DNA of 20,408 nucleotides. Origin: Nitrospinota bacterium (lineage in GTDB: Bacteria > UBA8248). The number at the start of each line of letters is the position of its first letter. The stretch's first letter is position 1. Made by a program: the position numbers and the translations under genes. The DNA lies in the NCBI GenBank assembly GCA_003506735.1, contig DNYS01000096.1, forward strand, positions 207 through 20,614, read 5' to 3'. The notes beneath the pieces are model-generated. The model worked only from the letters and a program-made list of their open reading frames with translations, searched no databases and was not told the origin of the DNA. Shown in pieces: positions 1 to 7,354 of this stretch.

Positions 1-8
1 CGCCCCAG

Positions 9-28
9 CCTGAGGAAACCTGAGGAAA
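9..28. repeat. Tandem 10-base direct repeat
   Basis: CCTGAGGAAA occurs twice in immediate tandem, at 9-18 and 19-28. It is too short to assign a role. It could be a duplicated binding site or a small slippage product. Confidence 0.6.
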
Positions 29-48
29 TTCACCTCCCGGCGACGTCA

Positions 49-75
49 AATTCCCCCCTGTCAGAGGAGGGAATT
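49..75. repeat. Stem-loop with 11-base arms
   Basis: AATTCCCCCCT (49-59) faces AGGAGGGAATT (65-75) across a five-base loop GTCAG. In plus-strand RNA there is one C/A mismatch. In minus-strand RNA the same position becomes a U-G wobble, so all 11 pairs can form. No T-run follows on either strand, so it is not a standard intrinsic terminator. It may be a transcript-end or leader structure. Confidence 0.5.
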
Positions 76-261
76 GCCGCCTGAACCCGCGATATTGATA
101 AAAACGTCTATGAGCCCCGCAAATCGGTCCTCTCGCGGAGGGGTACGAACCTTGCATTCTCTTTTGATGGGGGATGGTGTCCCGCTTTCAGGGCCGGGCC
201 GAAATCCGTATACCCCCCGCCGCAAGAGTCCCGCCGCCGGGTCCGCCGGTTTTCATTTGGG

Positions 262-273
262 GAATTCGAATTC
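262..273. repeat. Perfect 12-base palindrome abutting the start codon of the GGDEF-like gene
   Basis: GAATTCGAATTC is a perfect palindrome ending at the base before ATG 274. It overlaps the only Shine-Dalgarno-like run (GGGGA, 259-263). Pairing, or a bound dimeric protein, would mask ribosome entry. Function is inference. Confidence 0.55.
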
Positions 274-807
274 ATGTTCGAAAACAGGCCCGATTGGCTC
301 AAACTCGTGGACGAGGAAAGCGGCCTCTATAACCGCCTTTTTCTCATTCATCACCTGAGTGAAGCCTTCGCCCGCTCGGTGCGGTACGGCACACCGCTTT
401 CCTGCCTCCTGATTCAGGCGAAATGGTGGCGGAGGCTGGATGAGATCGAGCAGAGCGCGGACGCCGCCGCCGCGCATAAGCTGGCCCAGTTTCTTCTTCT
501 GAACGTCCGCACAGGGGATATTCTCGGGCGCTGGACCCGGGACACGTTTCTTCTCGTGGCCTCCAACACCCCTCCGGAAGGAATGCGCGCCCTTATCCGA
601 ATCATCGCCTCGAAAGACGAAGAGCTCGGGGTCTGCCTTCCGGCGGGCGTGGCCGTCTCGGTGCATGCCGGCGTTGCGGGCCTTCCCGACGACAAGGAAT
701 GCCTCCGGCACCCCGAGACGATTCCGCTCCTCGCGCGGGAGCGGCTAACACCTGTGTTCCGGGCGGGCTCGCAGGGCGGAACCGGGCATCCGGAAAAATT
801 CATCTAG
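274..807 (+). CDS. Degenerate GGDEF-domain protein, possible c-di-GMP receptor
   Basis: A 177-residue single-domain protein with the GGDEF fold signature. Residues 13-22 (DEESGLYNRL) match the usual D-x-LTGLYNR opening, followed by RYGTPLS at 37-43, and SVHAGVAGLP at 129-138 matches the late SxGxA strand. The signature position reads TRDTF (88-92) instead of GGDEF. The segment that usually carries the metal-binding aspartate reads LLIQAKWW, without it. Diguanylate cyclase activity is therefore unlikely. The product-inhibition motif RxxD is present as RTGD (79-82), five residues before the signature as in active cyclases. Proteins such as PelD, PopA and CdgG use this combination to bind c-di-GMP. 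No sensory, membrane or effector domain is attached. Start chosen at the ATG after GGGGA. Its stop overlaps the stop of ubiE, which converges on it. Confidence 0.7.
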   Translation: MFENRPDWLKLVDEESGLYNRLFLIHHLSEAFARSVRYGTPLSCLLIQAKWWRRLDEIEQSADAAAAHKLAQFLLLNVRTGDILGRWTRDTFLLVASNTPPEGMRALIRIIASKDEELGVCLPAGVAVSVHAGVAGLPDDKECLRHPETIPLLARERLTPVFRAGSQGGTGHPEKFI

Positions 808-1532
808 GCGTCTCCGAGACGCACCCCGGAATAGACCTGTACGATGCCGCCCGTCATCGGACGGTTCCGGACCTCCCCCAAACCCGCCTCGCCCATCATC
901 GCGCACAATTCGCCGGGCGCGGGAAAATCCGAAACCGTCGAGGGCAGATAGGTATAAGCGGTCGGGTGGCCCGACACGATGCGCCCGGCCACCGGAAGAA
1001 CCCAGCGGAAGTAGAAATGGTAGAACCCTCCGAAGAGGCCCCGGGGCGCCCCGAATTCGAGGACGACGAGCCGCCCCCCCGGCCGGAGAACGCGGGCCAT
1101 CTCGGCCAGGCCCGCCGGGCGATCCTCGAGGTTGCGGAGGCCGAAGGCGATGATGGCCCCGTCGAACGCGCCCTCCCCGAAGGGCAGCGAGAGCGCATCG
1201 GCCTGGAGAAAACCAACGCCGGCGCCCCTCCCCTCCGCTTTCCGGCGGCCGATGGCCAGCATCGGGAACGCCAGATCGGCGCCCACGATTTGCACGCCGC
1301 CGTCTTCGGGAAGACGGCGGCGGACCGCGAGGGCAACGTCCCCCGTACCCGTCGCCAGGTCGAGGAACCGCGCCGGGCGGTCGAAGGCGAGCCCATCGAT
1401 CAGGGCGCGGACGGCGGCCCGGCGCCAGATGCGGTCGATTCCAAAGCTGAGAAGGCGGTTCAGGAGGTCATAGGTCGGCGCGATGTCCGAGAACATCTCG
1501 CGCACACGGTCGCGCTCAATTTTGACGGGCAC
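804..1532 (-). CDS. ubiE: Demethylmenaquinone/ubiquinone-type C-methyltransferase (UbiE/MenG family)
   Basis: This 242-residue protein is full length for the family. It is an SAM-dependent methyltransferase that methylates the prenylated quinone ring late in menaquinone or ubiquinone synthesis. Visible landmarks are the family opening V-R-E-MFSDIAPTYDLLNRLLSFGID (residues 10-33), SAM motif I as DLATGTGD (58-65), an acidic residue after strand 2 (GAD, 84-86), FGLRNLEDR at 130-138, and VLRPGGRLVVLEF at 148-160. A longer open frame runs upstream into ubiA. I chose the GTG at 1532 because homology begins there, GAGAGGGG sits just upstream, and it follows the ubiA stop by 11 bases. It is the last gene of the gatC-ubiD-ubiA-ubiE run. 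Substrate (menaquinone or ubiquinone precursor) cannot be decided from sequence. Confidence 0.9.
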   Translation of the reverse strand: MPVKIERDRVREMFSDIAPTYDLLNRLLSFGIDRIWRRAAVRALIDGLAFDRPARFLDLATGTGDVALAVRRRLPEDGGVQIVGADLAFPMLAIGRRKAEGRGAGVGFLQADALSLPFGEGAFDGAIIAFGLRNLEDRPAGLAEMARVLRPGGRLVVLEFGAPRGLFGGFYHFYFRWVLPVAGRIVSGHPTAYTYLPSTVSDFPAPGELCAMMGEAGLGEVRNRPMTGGIVQVYSGVRLGDA

Positions 1533-1543
1533 GGGCGCCCCTC

Positions 1544-2449
1544 TCACCGGCCCGCGAGAAATACGTCCGCCAGCGCGCCTGCCGAGACGATCACCGACAC
1601 CCAGGCGTTGATGTTGAAAAAGGAAAGATTCACCCGGCTCAGATCGCCGGGCCGGACCACCCAGTGCTCCCACACAAGGAGCGCGGACGCCAAAGCCAGC
1701 GCCCCCCAATAGAGCGCGCCGAGGCCCGCCATCCGCCCGGCCAGGAAAAGAAACGCCGCCGTCCCGGCATGCGCCGCCGCCGAGGCGATGAGCGCCCCCC
1801 GGATGCCCAAAAGGCGCGGCAAGGAGAAAAGGTTTTCGGCCCGGTCGAACTCCACGTCGAGGCAGGCGTAGATCATGTCAAATCCGGCCACCCAGAGCGT
1901 CACCCCGGCGAAAAGAAGGACGGGCACCCACCCCAACTCCCCCCGCACGGCGACCCAGGCGCCCGCCGGGGCGGCCCCCAGGACAAAGCCCAGAAAAATA
2001 TGGCTGAACGAGGTGAAGCGCTTCGAGTAGCTGTAGAGAACGGTGACGCCCACGACGGCGAAGGAGAGCCCGAACGCCAGCGGGTTGAGCATCCAGGCCG
2101 AAAAAACGAACAAGCCGGCGAAGGCGATCATGAGAACCCATATGCGCCCCGATCCGAGGAGGCCCTGGAATTCGGCCCGATCCCTCGTCCGGGGGTTCTG
2201 GAGATCGAGCCGGCGGTCGGCAAAGCGATTGAGCGACATGGCGAAATTCCGGGCCCCCGCCGCCGCCGCGATCATCCAGAAGAGCGTGCGCCCCGCGGGC
2301 ATCCCCCCCGCCGCCAGAACGCCCCCCATGAACACGAAGGGCAGGCCGAAGAGGGTGTGCTCGAACTTCACCATGCGGAGAAAAAGCCGAAGGCTCGCCG
2401 CGAGGCCCCCTTCGTCGCCGCTCCGGCGCCTCGCCGCCTCAGCCGTCAA
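1544..2449 (-). CDS. ubiA: UbiA-family aromatic prenyltransferase (MqnP/UbiA type)
   Basis: A 301-residue integral membrane protein with about eight to nine hydrophobic helices. It transfers a polyprenyl chain to an aromatic carboxylic acid in quinone synthesis. The two Mg-diphosphate motifs are present: NRFADRRLD at 74-82 (N74, D78, D82), and a second one with D191, D198 and D202 in the FDMIYACLDVEFDR segment. The N-terminal KFEHTLFGLPFVF (28-40) resembles the UbiA-like branch found with futalosine-pathway menaquinone genes more than E. coli UbiA; that placement is inference from memory of the family. The start overlaps the ubiD stop by 11 bases, which indicates translational coupling. UbiD next to it would decarboxylate the prenylated product. 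Confidence 0.88.
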   Translation of the reverse strand: MTAEAARRRSGDEGGLAASLRLFLRMVKFEHTLFGLPFVFMGGVLAAGGMPAGRTLFWMIAAAAGARNFAMSLNRFADRRLDLQNPRTRDRAEFQGLLGSGRIWVLMIAFAGLFVFSAWMLNPLAFGLSFAVVGVTVLYSYSKRFTSFSHIFLGFVLGAAPAGAWVAVRGELGWVPVLLFAGVTLWVAGFDMIYACLDVEFDRAENLFSLPRLLGIRGALIASAAAHAGTAAFLFLAGRMAGLGALYWGALALASALLVWEHWVVRPGDLSRVNLSFFNINAWVSVIVSAGALADVFLAGR

Positions 2450-3902
2450 GGCCGTACTCCTTCCAGCGCTCAGTCACCCGCTCGCGGATCTCATCGCTCA
2501 TGACGATCTCGCCCGGCCACTCGCGGGCGAATCCCTCGCTCGCCCATTTCCGGGTGCCGTCGATCCCCACCTTGGAGCCGATAAGAGGCCGCTCGGAGGC
2601 ATGCTCCAGCGCATCGACCGGACCGTCCACAAAAACGAAATCCCGGCGCGGATCGATGCTGCCGAGGACCTTCCAGGCCACCTCGCTGACGTTGTGCACG
2701 TCCACGTCCTCATCGACAATCACGATGCACTTGGCCAGGGACATCTGCCCCATCCCCCAGAGGGCGAACATGACCTTGCGGGCGTGATAGGGAAACGATT
2801 TGCGAATCGAGACGATCACCATGTTGTGGAACACGCCCTCGGCGGGCATGTGCATGTCCACGATCTCGGGAAGCTGCATCTTCATGAGCGGCATGAAAAT
2901 CCGCCCCGTCGCGCCGCCCAGCCAGTAGTCCTCCATGGGAGGCTTCCCGACGATGATCGTCGGATAGATCGCCTCGCGGCGGCGCGTGATGGCGGTTACG
3001 TGAAAGACCGGATAATCCTCCGCCAGGGAATACCAGCCCGTATGGTCCCCGAAGGGGCCCTCACTTCTGAGATCGCCCGGCTCCAGATAGCCCTCGATCA
3101 CGATGTCCGAATCCGCCGGAACCTCCACGTCCACCGTCTTGCATTTCACGATGCCGACGCTCTTTCTCCGGAGAAATCCCGCCAGCGTCAACTCATCGAT
3201 TCCCGGCGGAAGGGGCGCGCTCGCCGCGTAGGCGTAAACCGGGTCTCCCCCGAGGGCGACGGCCATCTCCATCCGCCGGCCCATGCCCTCGCTCTCGCGG
3301 TAGTTTTGCGCACCGTCGTGGTGGAGGTGCATGTGCATCCCGGCGGTCTTCGAATCGAAAAACTGGATCCGGTACATCCCCACGTTGCGCCGCCCGGTGC
3401 GCGGGTTGCGCGAGTACACATGGGGCAGGGTGATGTAGCGGCCGCCGTCCTCGGGCCAGCATTTGAGGGCCGGAATCGAGAACAGGTCGGGGCTTTGGGT
3501 CTCGGCAATCTCCTGGCACGGCCCCGAGCTCAGCGTCTTGGGCGAGAACGAGGCCAGGCGCGCCAGCTTGGGCAGCATCTTGACCTTCTCGAGGATGCCC
3601 TCGGGCGGCTTGATCTCGAGAAGCTCGGCCACTTCCCCGGCCACGGCATCGAGGCTCTCGACGCCGAGCGCCATCGCGATCCGCTTGTCGGATGCGTAGG
3701 CGTTGATGAGAACGGGGATATCGAAGCGCTCACCGCCGGGCGCGGTGGGGGCCTCGAACAAAAGAGCCGGACCGCCCGACTTCACGCAGCGGTCGGCGAT
3801 TTCGGCGATCTCGAGCTCAACGTCCACCGGGGCGGCGATGCGGCGCAACTCGCCCGCGCGGTCGAGATCGGAGACAAAACCTTGGAGTGAATCGTAGGCC
3901 AT
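2439..3902 (-). CDS. ubiD: UbiD-family prenylated-FMN-dependent decarboxylase
   Basis: A 487-residue protein, normal for UbiD. It catalyses non-oxidative decarboxylation of the prenylated aromatic acid in quinone synthesis using prenylated FMN, which is made by UbiX (not in this window). Landmarks: NVGMYRIQFFD, containing the conserved Arg of the catalytic Glu-Arg-Glu set; the metal/cofactor segment GMHMHLHHDGAQNY; and IVIEGYLEPGD followed by EGPFGDHTGWYS with the two conserved glutamates. The C-terminal half carries the usual VDEDVDVHN and GSKVGIDGTRKW segments. Start is the ATG with AGGA seven bases upstream, 19 bases after the gatC stop. Adjacent ubiA and ubiE make a quinone role much more likely than degradation of aromatic acids. 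Confidence 0.92.
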   Translation of the reverse strand: MAYDSLQGFVSDLDRAGELRRIAAPVDVELEIAEIADRCVKSGGPALLFEAPTAPGGERFDIPVLINAYASDKRIAMALGVESLDAVAGEVAELLEIKPPEGILEKVKMLPKLARLASFSPKTLSSGPCQEIAETQSPDLFSIPALKCWPEDGGRYITLPHVYSRNPRTGRRNVGMYRIQFFDSKTAGMHMHLHHDGAQNYRESEGMGRRMEMAVALGGDPVYAYAASAPLPPGIDELTLAGFLRRKSVGIVKCKTVDVEVPADSDIVIEGYLEPGDLRSEGPFGDHTGWYSLAEDYPVFHVTAITRRREAIYPTIIVGKPPMEDYWLGGATGRIFMPLMKMQLPEIVDMHMPAEGVFHNMVIVSIRKSFPYHARKVMFALWGMGQMSLAKCIVIVDEDVDVHNVSEVAWKVLGSIDPRRDFVFVDGPVDALEHASERPLIGSKVGIDGTRKWASEGFAREWPGEIVMSDEIRERVTERWKEYGLDG

Positions 3903-3921
3903 CGTTTATCCTGCGGAGAGG

Positions 3922-4206
3922 TTAACCGATGACCCTGGGGACGCGGAAATGCCCCCGGGAAAAGTCGGGCGCCATCCGCTCCATCCCCTCGATGGGGGTG
4001 GTATCGACGACGTCTTCCCGAAACACGTTGGAGATATCGAGAACGTGCGCCGTGGGTGGAACGCCCTCCGTGTCGAGTTCGTCCAGTTTCGAGACGTATT
4101 CGAGAATGCTCCCGAGCTCACCGGTGAGTTTGTCCACATCGGCTTCACTGAGATCCAGCCTCGCCAGGCGCGAGACGTGCAGCACATCCTCTCGTGAAAT
4201 GGCCAT
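3922..4206 (-). CDS. gatC: Aspartyl/glutamyl-tRNA amidotransferase subunit C
   Basis: A 94-residue protein of typical GatC length. GatC is the small subunit that holds GatA and GatB together in the complex that converts Glu-tRNA(Gln) and/or Asp-tRNA(Asn) to the amide form. The N-terminal VLHVSRLARLDLSE and the following LGSILEYVSKLDELDTEGVPPTAH are the family's hallmarks, followed by the FREDVV and PDFSRGHFRVPRVI C-terminal tail. A strong GGGAGGT lies eight bases before ATG 4206. gatA and gatB do not follow; ubiD comes directly after, with only 19 bases between. It has a close promoter match immediately upstream and may lead the quinone operon. Confidence 0.95.
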   Translation of the reverse strand: MAISREDVLHVSRLARLDLSEADVDKLTGELGSILEYVSKLDELDTEGVPPTAHVLDISNVFREDVVDTTPIEGMERMAPDFSRGHFRVPRVIG

Positions 4207-4226
4207 GCCGATTACCTCCCGATGCG

Positions 4227-4256
4227 TTTATACATTCGGAATTTCTCTGCCGTCAA
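4227..4256 (-). promoter_or_regulatory. Sigma-70-type promoter for gatC-ubiD-ubiA-ubiE
   Basis: On the minus strand, TTGACG (4256-4251) and TATAAA (4232-4227) each match consensus in five of six positions, separated by 18 bases. Predicted transcription start is near 4220. That leaves a very short leader in which the GGGAGGT ribosome site lies almost at the transcript's 5' end. It falls in the 68-base gap between the pcrA stop and the gatC start. Confidence 0.6.
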
Positions 4257-4274
4257 CGCTGCCGCCGGACGGGT

Positions 4275-6572
4275 TCAGGACCCGGCCGGGTTCAGACCCG
4301 CGTACTTGAGGACGAGTTTTTTCGTCCCCACCCGCTCGAAATCGACGGTGACGACCGCGCGGTCTCCGGTCCCCGAGCGCGACGTGATACGCCCTTCGCC
4401 GAATTTCGCGTGAACCACCCGCGCCCCGGGCCCAAAGGGGCCAAGCGCCTTGGCGGGCACCCTCGATTCCTTCTGCCCGCCCCCGGCGCCGCGCGCCGGC
4501 CCGGCCTCCCGGTCTCCCCTTCCCCCGAATCGGGACGCCCCGGACTGCTCCGTCGCCGGGGGCGCCTCGACCTGAATCAGGTCGCCGCCGATGGACTCCA
4601 GGAACCGGCTGGGGCGCGAGGCCCAGCCGCCCGATCCGTTCTCCGGGCGGCGCTCCATCGCCCACGAGAGCATCAGGCGCTCCTTGGCCCGCGTCATGCC
4701 GACGTAGAGCAGCCGCCGCTCTTCATCGAGCGATTCCGGATCGCCCGTCGAGCGGCTGTGGGGGATGAGACCGTCCTGGACCCCGGCCACCGCCACCGCC
4801 CGGAATTCGAGCCCCTTGGCCGCGTGGAGCGTCATCAGGGAAAGGCGGCCCTCATCGCCGTCCAGTTCGTCCGCCTCGCTGGAGAGGGCCATGTCCTCCA
4901 GGAAGCGCGTCATCGCCTCCGGCTCTTCGGGCATCAGCCCCTCCTCCTCGCGTATCCGCTCCTCGAAGGCCAGCGCGGCCGAGACGAATTCGGCGACCCC
5001 CTCGAGACCGCGCGCCGCCGCTCGCCGCCGTTCGGGCGATGTGCTCTTTTGCGACATTTCCTCCAGCCAGCGCCGATATCCCGTCTGCCCGAGAATCTCC
5101 TCGAGCAGATCGACCGGCCCCAGGCGTTTTTTCGGCAAGGACTCGATCAGGCCGAGGAGCGCATCCAGCGAGCGCCCCGCCGCCCCGGTCACGCGTCCCG
5201 AGGCCAGCGCATCGCGCGCCGCACCCACCGATACGAGAGCGTCCTCTCCTCCGCCCGAAATCGCCAGGACCTTCGCCGGACCCAGCCCCCGCGCGGGCCG
5301 GTTGACGATCCGGGTGAAGGCGGCGGCGTCACCGGGGTTCGAGATAACGCGCAGATAGGCCGAAAGATCCTGCACCTCGGTGCGGTCGAAAAAGCGTTGG
5401 CCCTTGACCACCTGGTAGGGAATTTTCCTGCGGCGGGCCTCTTCTTCGAGCAGGCGCGATTGCGTGTTCGTCCGGTAGAAGATGGCCACCTCCCCCCAGG
5501 GGATCGCGTCTCCCGCCCCGGCCTTCGCCAGGCGCTGGAATATCATCTGCGCCTCCACGGGCGGGTCGGCCCCGGCGAAATAGGCGACCGGCTCTCCGGA
5601 GGGATTGTTCGTAAAAAGGTTTTTTTTTCTCCGGACCCGCGCCGCCTGCATCACGGCCCCGGCGGCGGCGAGGATTCGTCCCGAGGAGCGGTAATTCTCC
5701 TCCAGCCGGAACACGCGCGCACCCGGAAACTCCGCCTCGAAGCGGTGGATATTTTCCACCTCGGCCCCCCGCCAGCGGTAGATGCTCTGATCGTCGTCGC
5801 CCACCGCGAACACCCGCCCCCCCTCACCGGCCAGCAGGCGGACCATCCGGTTCTGGACCGCGTTGGTGTCCTGGTACTCATCCACGAGAATTTCCGCGAA
5901 TTGCCCGCGGTAGCGGGCCAGGACATCGGGATGGTTCCCGAACAGGCGGAGCGGCAGGGCGAGGAGGTCGTCGAAATCGAGCGCCCCGGCGGCGCGGAGG
6001 GCCCTCCCGTAGCGGGGCGCCAGGCGGGCGGCCACGGCCTCCGTGCTATGCGCGAAGCCGCCCCCATCCGGGGCTTCTCCGGCGGGGGCCCCCCGGCTGG
6101 TTTTCATGCGCCCGATGTGTTCGAGAATATTCCTGGGCGGGTAGCGCTCGGGGTCGAGCCCGTCTTTTTTCATTTCACGCTTCAAGAGCGTGATGCATTC
6201 GCCCCGGCTCAGGATGACAAAATCCCGTGGCAGCCCGGCACGCTCGCTCTCGGCGCGGAGAATGCGCGCCCCGATCGCGTGAAACGTCCCCAGCCAGACG
6301 CCCCGGGAGCGGGGACCGAGCGTGGCCTTCAGGCGCTCGCGCATCTCACCCGCCGCCTTATTCGTGAACGTGAGGGCGAGAACCGCCCCCGGGGGCGTCC
6401 CTTCCGAGAGAAGGTGCAGAATGCGGTGCACGATGACGCGGGTTTTTCCCGATCCCGCTCCGGCGAGGACCAGCGCGGGACCCGGCGGGGCGAGGACGGC
6501 TTCGAGCTGCTGGGGATTCAGGCCGGCGAGATATTCGGGCGGCGCGCCCGTGCGGGCCTCGGGTGCGCTCAT
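4275..6572 (-). CDS. pcrA: UvrD/PcrA/Rep-family superfamily 1A DNA helicase
   Basis: A 765-residue ATP-dependent 3'-5' DNA helicase, acting in repair and in removing proteins from DNA. Motifs in order: Q-motif LNPQQLEAV (18-26), Walker A GAGSGKT (38-44), Ia LTFTNKAA (67-74), GTFHAIGARILR, Walker B VDEYQDT (230-236), motif III GDDDQSIYRWRGA (258-270), motif IV EENYRSS (291-297), then LMTLHAAKGLEF and the final YVGMTRAKERL. The last 50 residues (716-765, GARVVHAKFGEGRI onward) are the Tudor-like C-terminal domain that PcrA/UvrD use to contact RNA polymerase. The start codon overlaps the stop of the upstream acetyltransferase gene as ATGA. A run of nine A in the coding strand (5620-5628) falls in frame at codons for Arg-Lys-Lys-Asn. 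Confidence 0.95.
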   Translation of the reverse strand: MSAPEARTGAPPEYLAGLNPQQLEAVLAPPGPALVLAGAGSGKTRVIVHRILHLLSEGTPPGAVLALTFTNKAAGEMRERLKATLGPRSRGVWLGTFHAIGARILRAESERAGLPRDFVILSRGECITLLKREMKKDGLDPERYPPRNILEHIGRMKTSRGAPAGEAPDGGGFAHSTEAVAARLAPRYGRALRAAGALDFDDLLALPLRLFGNHPDVLARYRGQFAEILVDEYQDTNAVQNRMVRLLAGEGGRVFAVGDDDQSIYRWRGAEVENIHRFEAEFPGARVFRLEENYRSSGRILAAAGAVMQAARVRRKKNLFTNNPSGEPVAYFAGADPPVEAQMIFQRLAKAGAGDAIPWGEVAIFYRTNTQSRLLEEEARRRKIPYQVVKGQRFFDRTEVQDLSAYLRVISNPGDAAAFTRIVNRPARGLGPAKVLAISGGGEDALVSVGAARDALASGRVTGAAGRSLDALLGLIESLPKKRLGPVDLLEEILGQTGYRRWLEEMSQKSTSPERRRAAARGLEGVAEFVSAALAFEERIREEEGLMPEEPEAMTRFLEDMALSSEADELDGDEGRLSLMTLHAAKGLEFRAVAVAGVQDGLIPHSRSTGDPESLDEERRLLYVGMTRAKERLMLSWAMERRPENGSGGWASRPSRFLESIGGDLIQVEAPPATEQSGASRFGGRGDREAGPARGAGGGQKESRVPAKALGPFGPGARVVHAKFGEGRITSRSGTGDRAVVTVDFERVGTKKLVLKYAGLNPAGS

Positions 6573-7354
6573 CGCTTGCGCGGAACCACGGTGGGCTTCT
6601 CCTTCCCTCCGCGAATCAGATGGGAGGGCGGATAGACGCCTTTGGGAACGGTGGTGTTGGGCGTGATCCAGCAGCCGGGGCCCAGGAGGGTCCCCGGCGA
6701 GGTGACTGCGTTGCAGCCGATCTCGGTGTGCTCCCCGACCACGGCCCCGAATTTTCGCAGGCCGGTATCGGCAGGCTTGCCGTCGATGCGGATAACGATG
6801 GACCGCACGTTTTTGCCGCTCTTTTCATCCTCGGTCCGGAACTCGAGGTTGGCCAGTTTCGTCCCCGCGCCCAGGTTGGCATCCGCGCCGAGGAGGCTGT
6901 CCCCCACATAGGCGAAATGGCCGGCCTCGGCATGGTTCAGGAAGGCGGCGTTTTTGACCTCGGTGGCGTGGCCCACGATGGCGCCGGGCCCGATCAGGCA
7001 GCTCCCCCGGAGGTAGGCCCCGTGGCGAATCTCGGCGCCCGCGCAAAGAAGCGTGGGGCCTTTCAGCACGGCGCCCGGCTCGATGCGCACTCCTTTTTCG
7101 ATCAAAATTCCGGCGCACCCGATCAAAAACGTCTTCGCGGCCACGAAAAGACCCTGGCTCGAGATCAGACCCTCCTCGACGAGAAGCCCCGCGCGGTCGG
7201 CCTCCCCGCCCTCGGGGGCGCCGGAGGATTCGATCGCCCCGCGGATATAGGCCTCCAGCGCGCCGACGGCCTCCCATACGGGCCCCGCCCCCGAAAAAAG
7301 CGCGGCATGGGGAAACGCATCGAGGCGCGGAAAATAATCGTTCGGGGAAATCAT
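6569..7354 (-). CDS. Stand-alone left-handed beta-helix acetyltransferase (GlmU C-terminal-like)
   Basis: A 261-residue protein consisting mainly of hexapeptide repeats (for example IEKGVRIEPGAVLKGP), after an N-terminal segment of about 70 residues. It matches the acetyltransferase half of the archaeal-type sugar-1-phosphate nucleotidylyl/acetyltransferases: AEAGHFAYVGDS (142-153), NLGAGTKLANL (160-170), DTGLRKFGAVVGE (196-208). Residues equivalent to E. coli GlmU K351, H363, Y366 and N377 are all present as K134, H146, Y149 and N160. I infer acetyl transfer from acetyl-CoA to glucosamine-1-phosphate, supplying the step missing from the separate uridylyltransferase at 12401-13183. No nucleotidyltransferase domain is attached. 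The gene overlaps both neighbours by ATGA (mutase upstream, helicase downstream). Another sugar-1-phosphate substrate is possible. Confidence 0.8.
   Translation of the reverse strand: MISPNDYFPRLDAFPHAALFSGAGPVWEAVGALEAYIRGAIESSGAPEGGEADRAGLLVEEGLISSQGLFVAAKTFLIGCAGILIEKGVRIEPGAVLKGPTLLCAGAEIRHGAYLRGSCLIGPGAIVGHATEVKNAAFLNHAEAGHFAYVGDSLLGADANLGAGTKLANLEFRTEDEKSGKNVRSIVIRIDGKPADTGLRKFGAVVGEHTEIGCNAVTSPGTLLGPGCWITPNTTVPKGVYPPSHLIRGGKEKPTVVPRKR

Larger units (their letters stand above)
1..273. other. Non-coding leader upstream of the GGDEF-like gene
   Basis: I find no convincing gene here. The short open frames on both strands lack recognisable domains and good start context. The stretch holds a tandem repeat of CCTGAGGAAA at 9-28, a strong stem-loop at 49-75, and a palindrome directly before the start codon at 274. 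No promoter close to the sigma-70 consensus is evident; the AT-rich stretch around 90-105 is the only weak candidate. The left neighbour lies outside the window, so part of this may be the 3' region of another transcript. Confidence 0.5.

Noticed and set aside
2043..3890. Plus-strand open frame of 615 codons antisense to ubiD
   Set aside because: No family resemblance, skewed His/Arg/Pro composition; ubiD in the opposite strand has full-length homology. Typical of GC-rich DNA.
4194..6635. Plus-strand open frame of 813 codons antisense to the helicase gene
   Set aside because: Arg/Pro/Gly-rich with no domain; the helicase motifs on the minus strand are complete.
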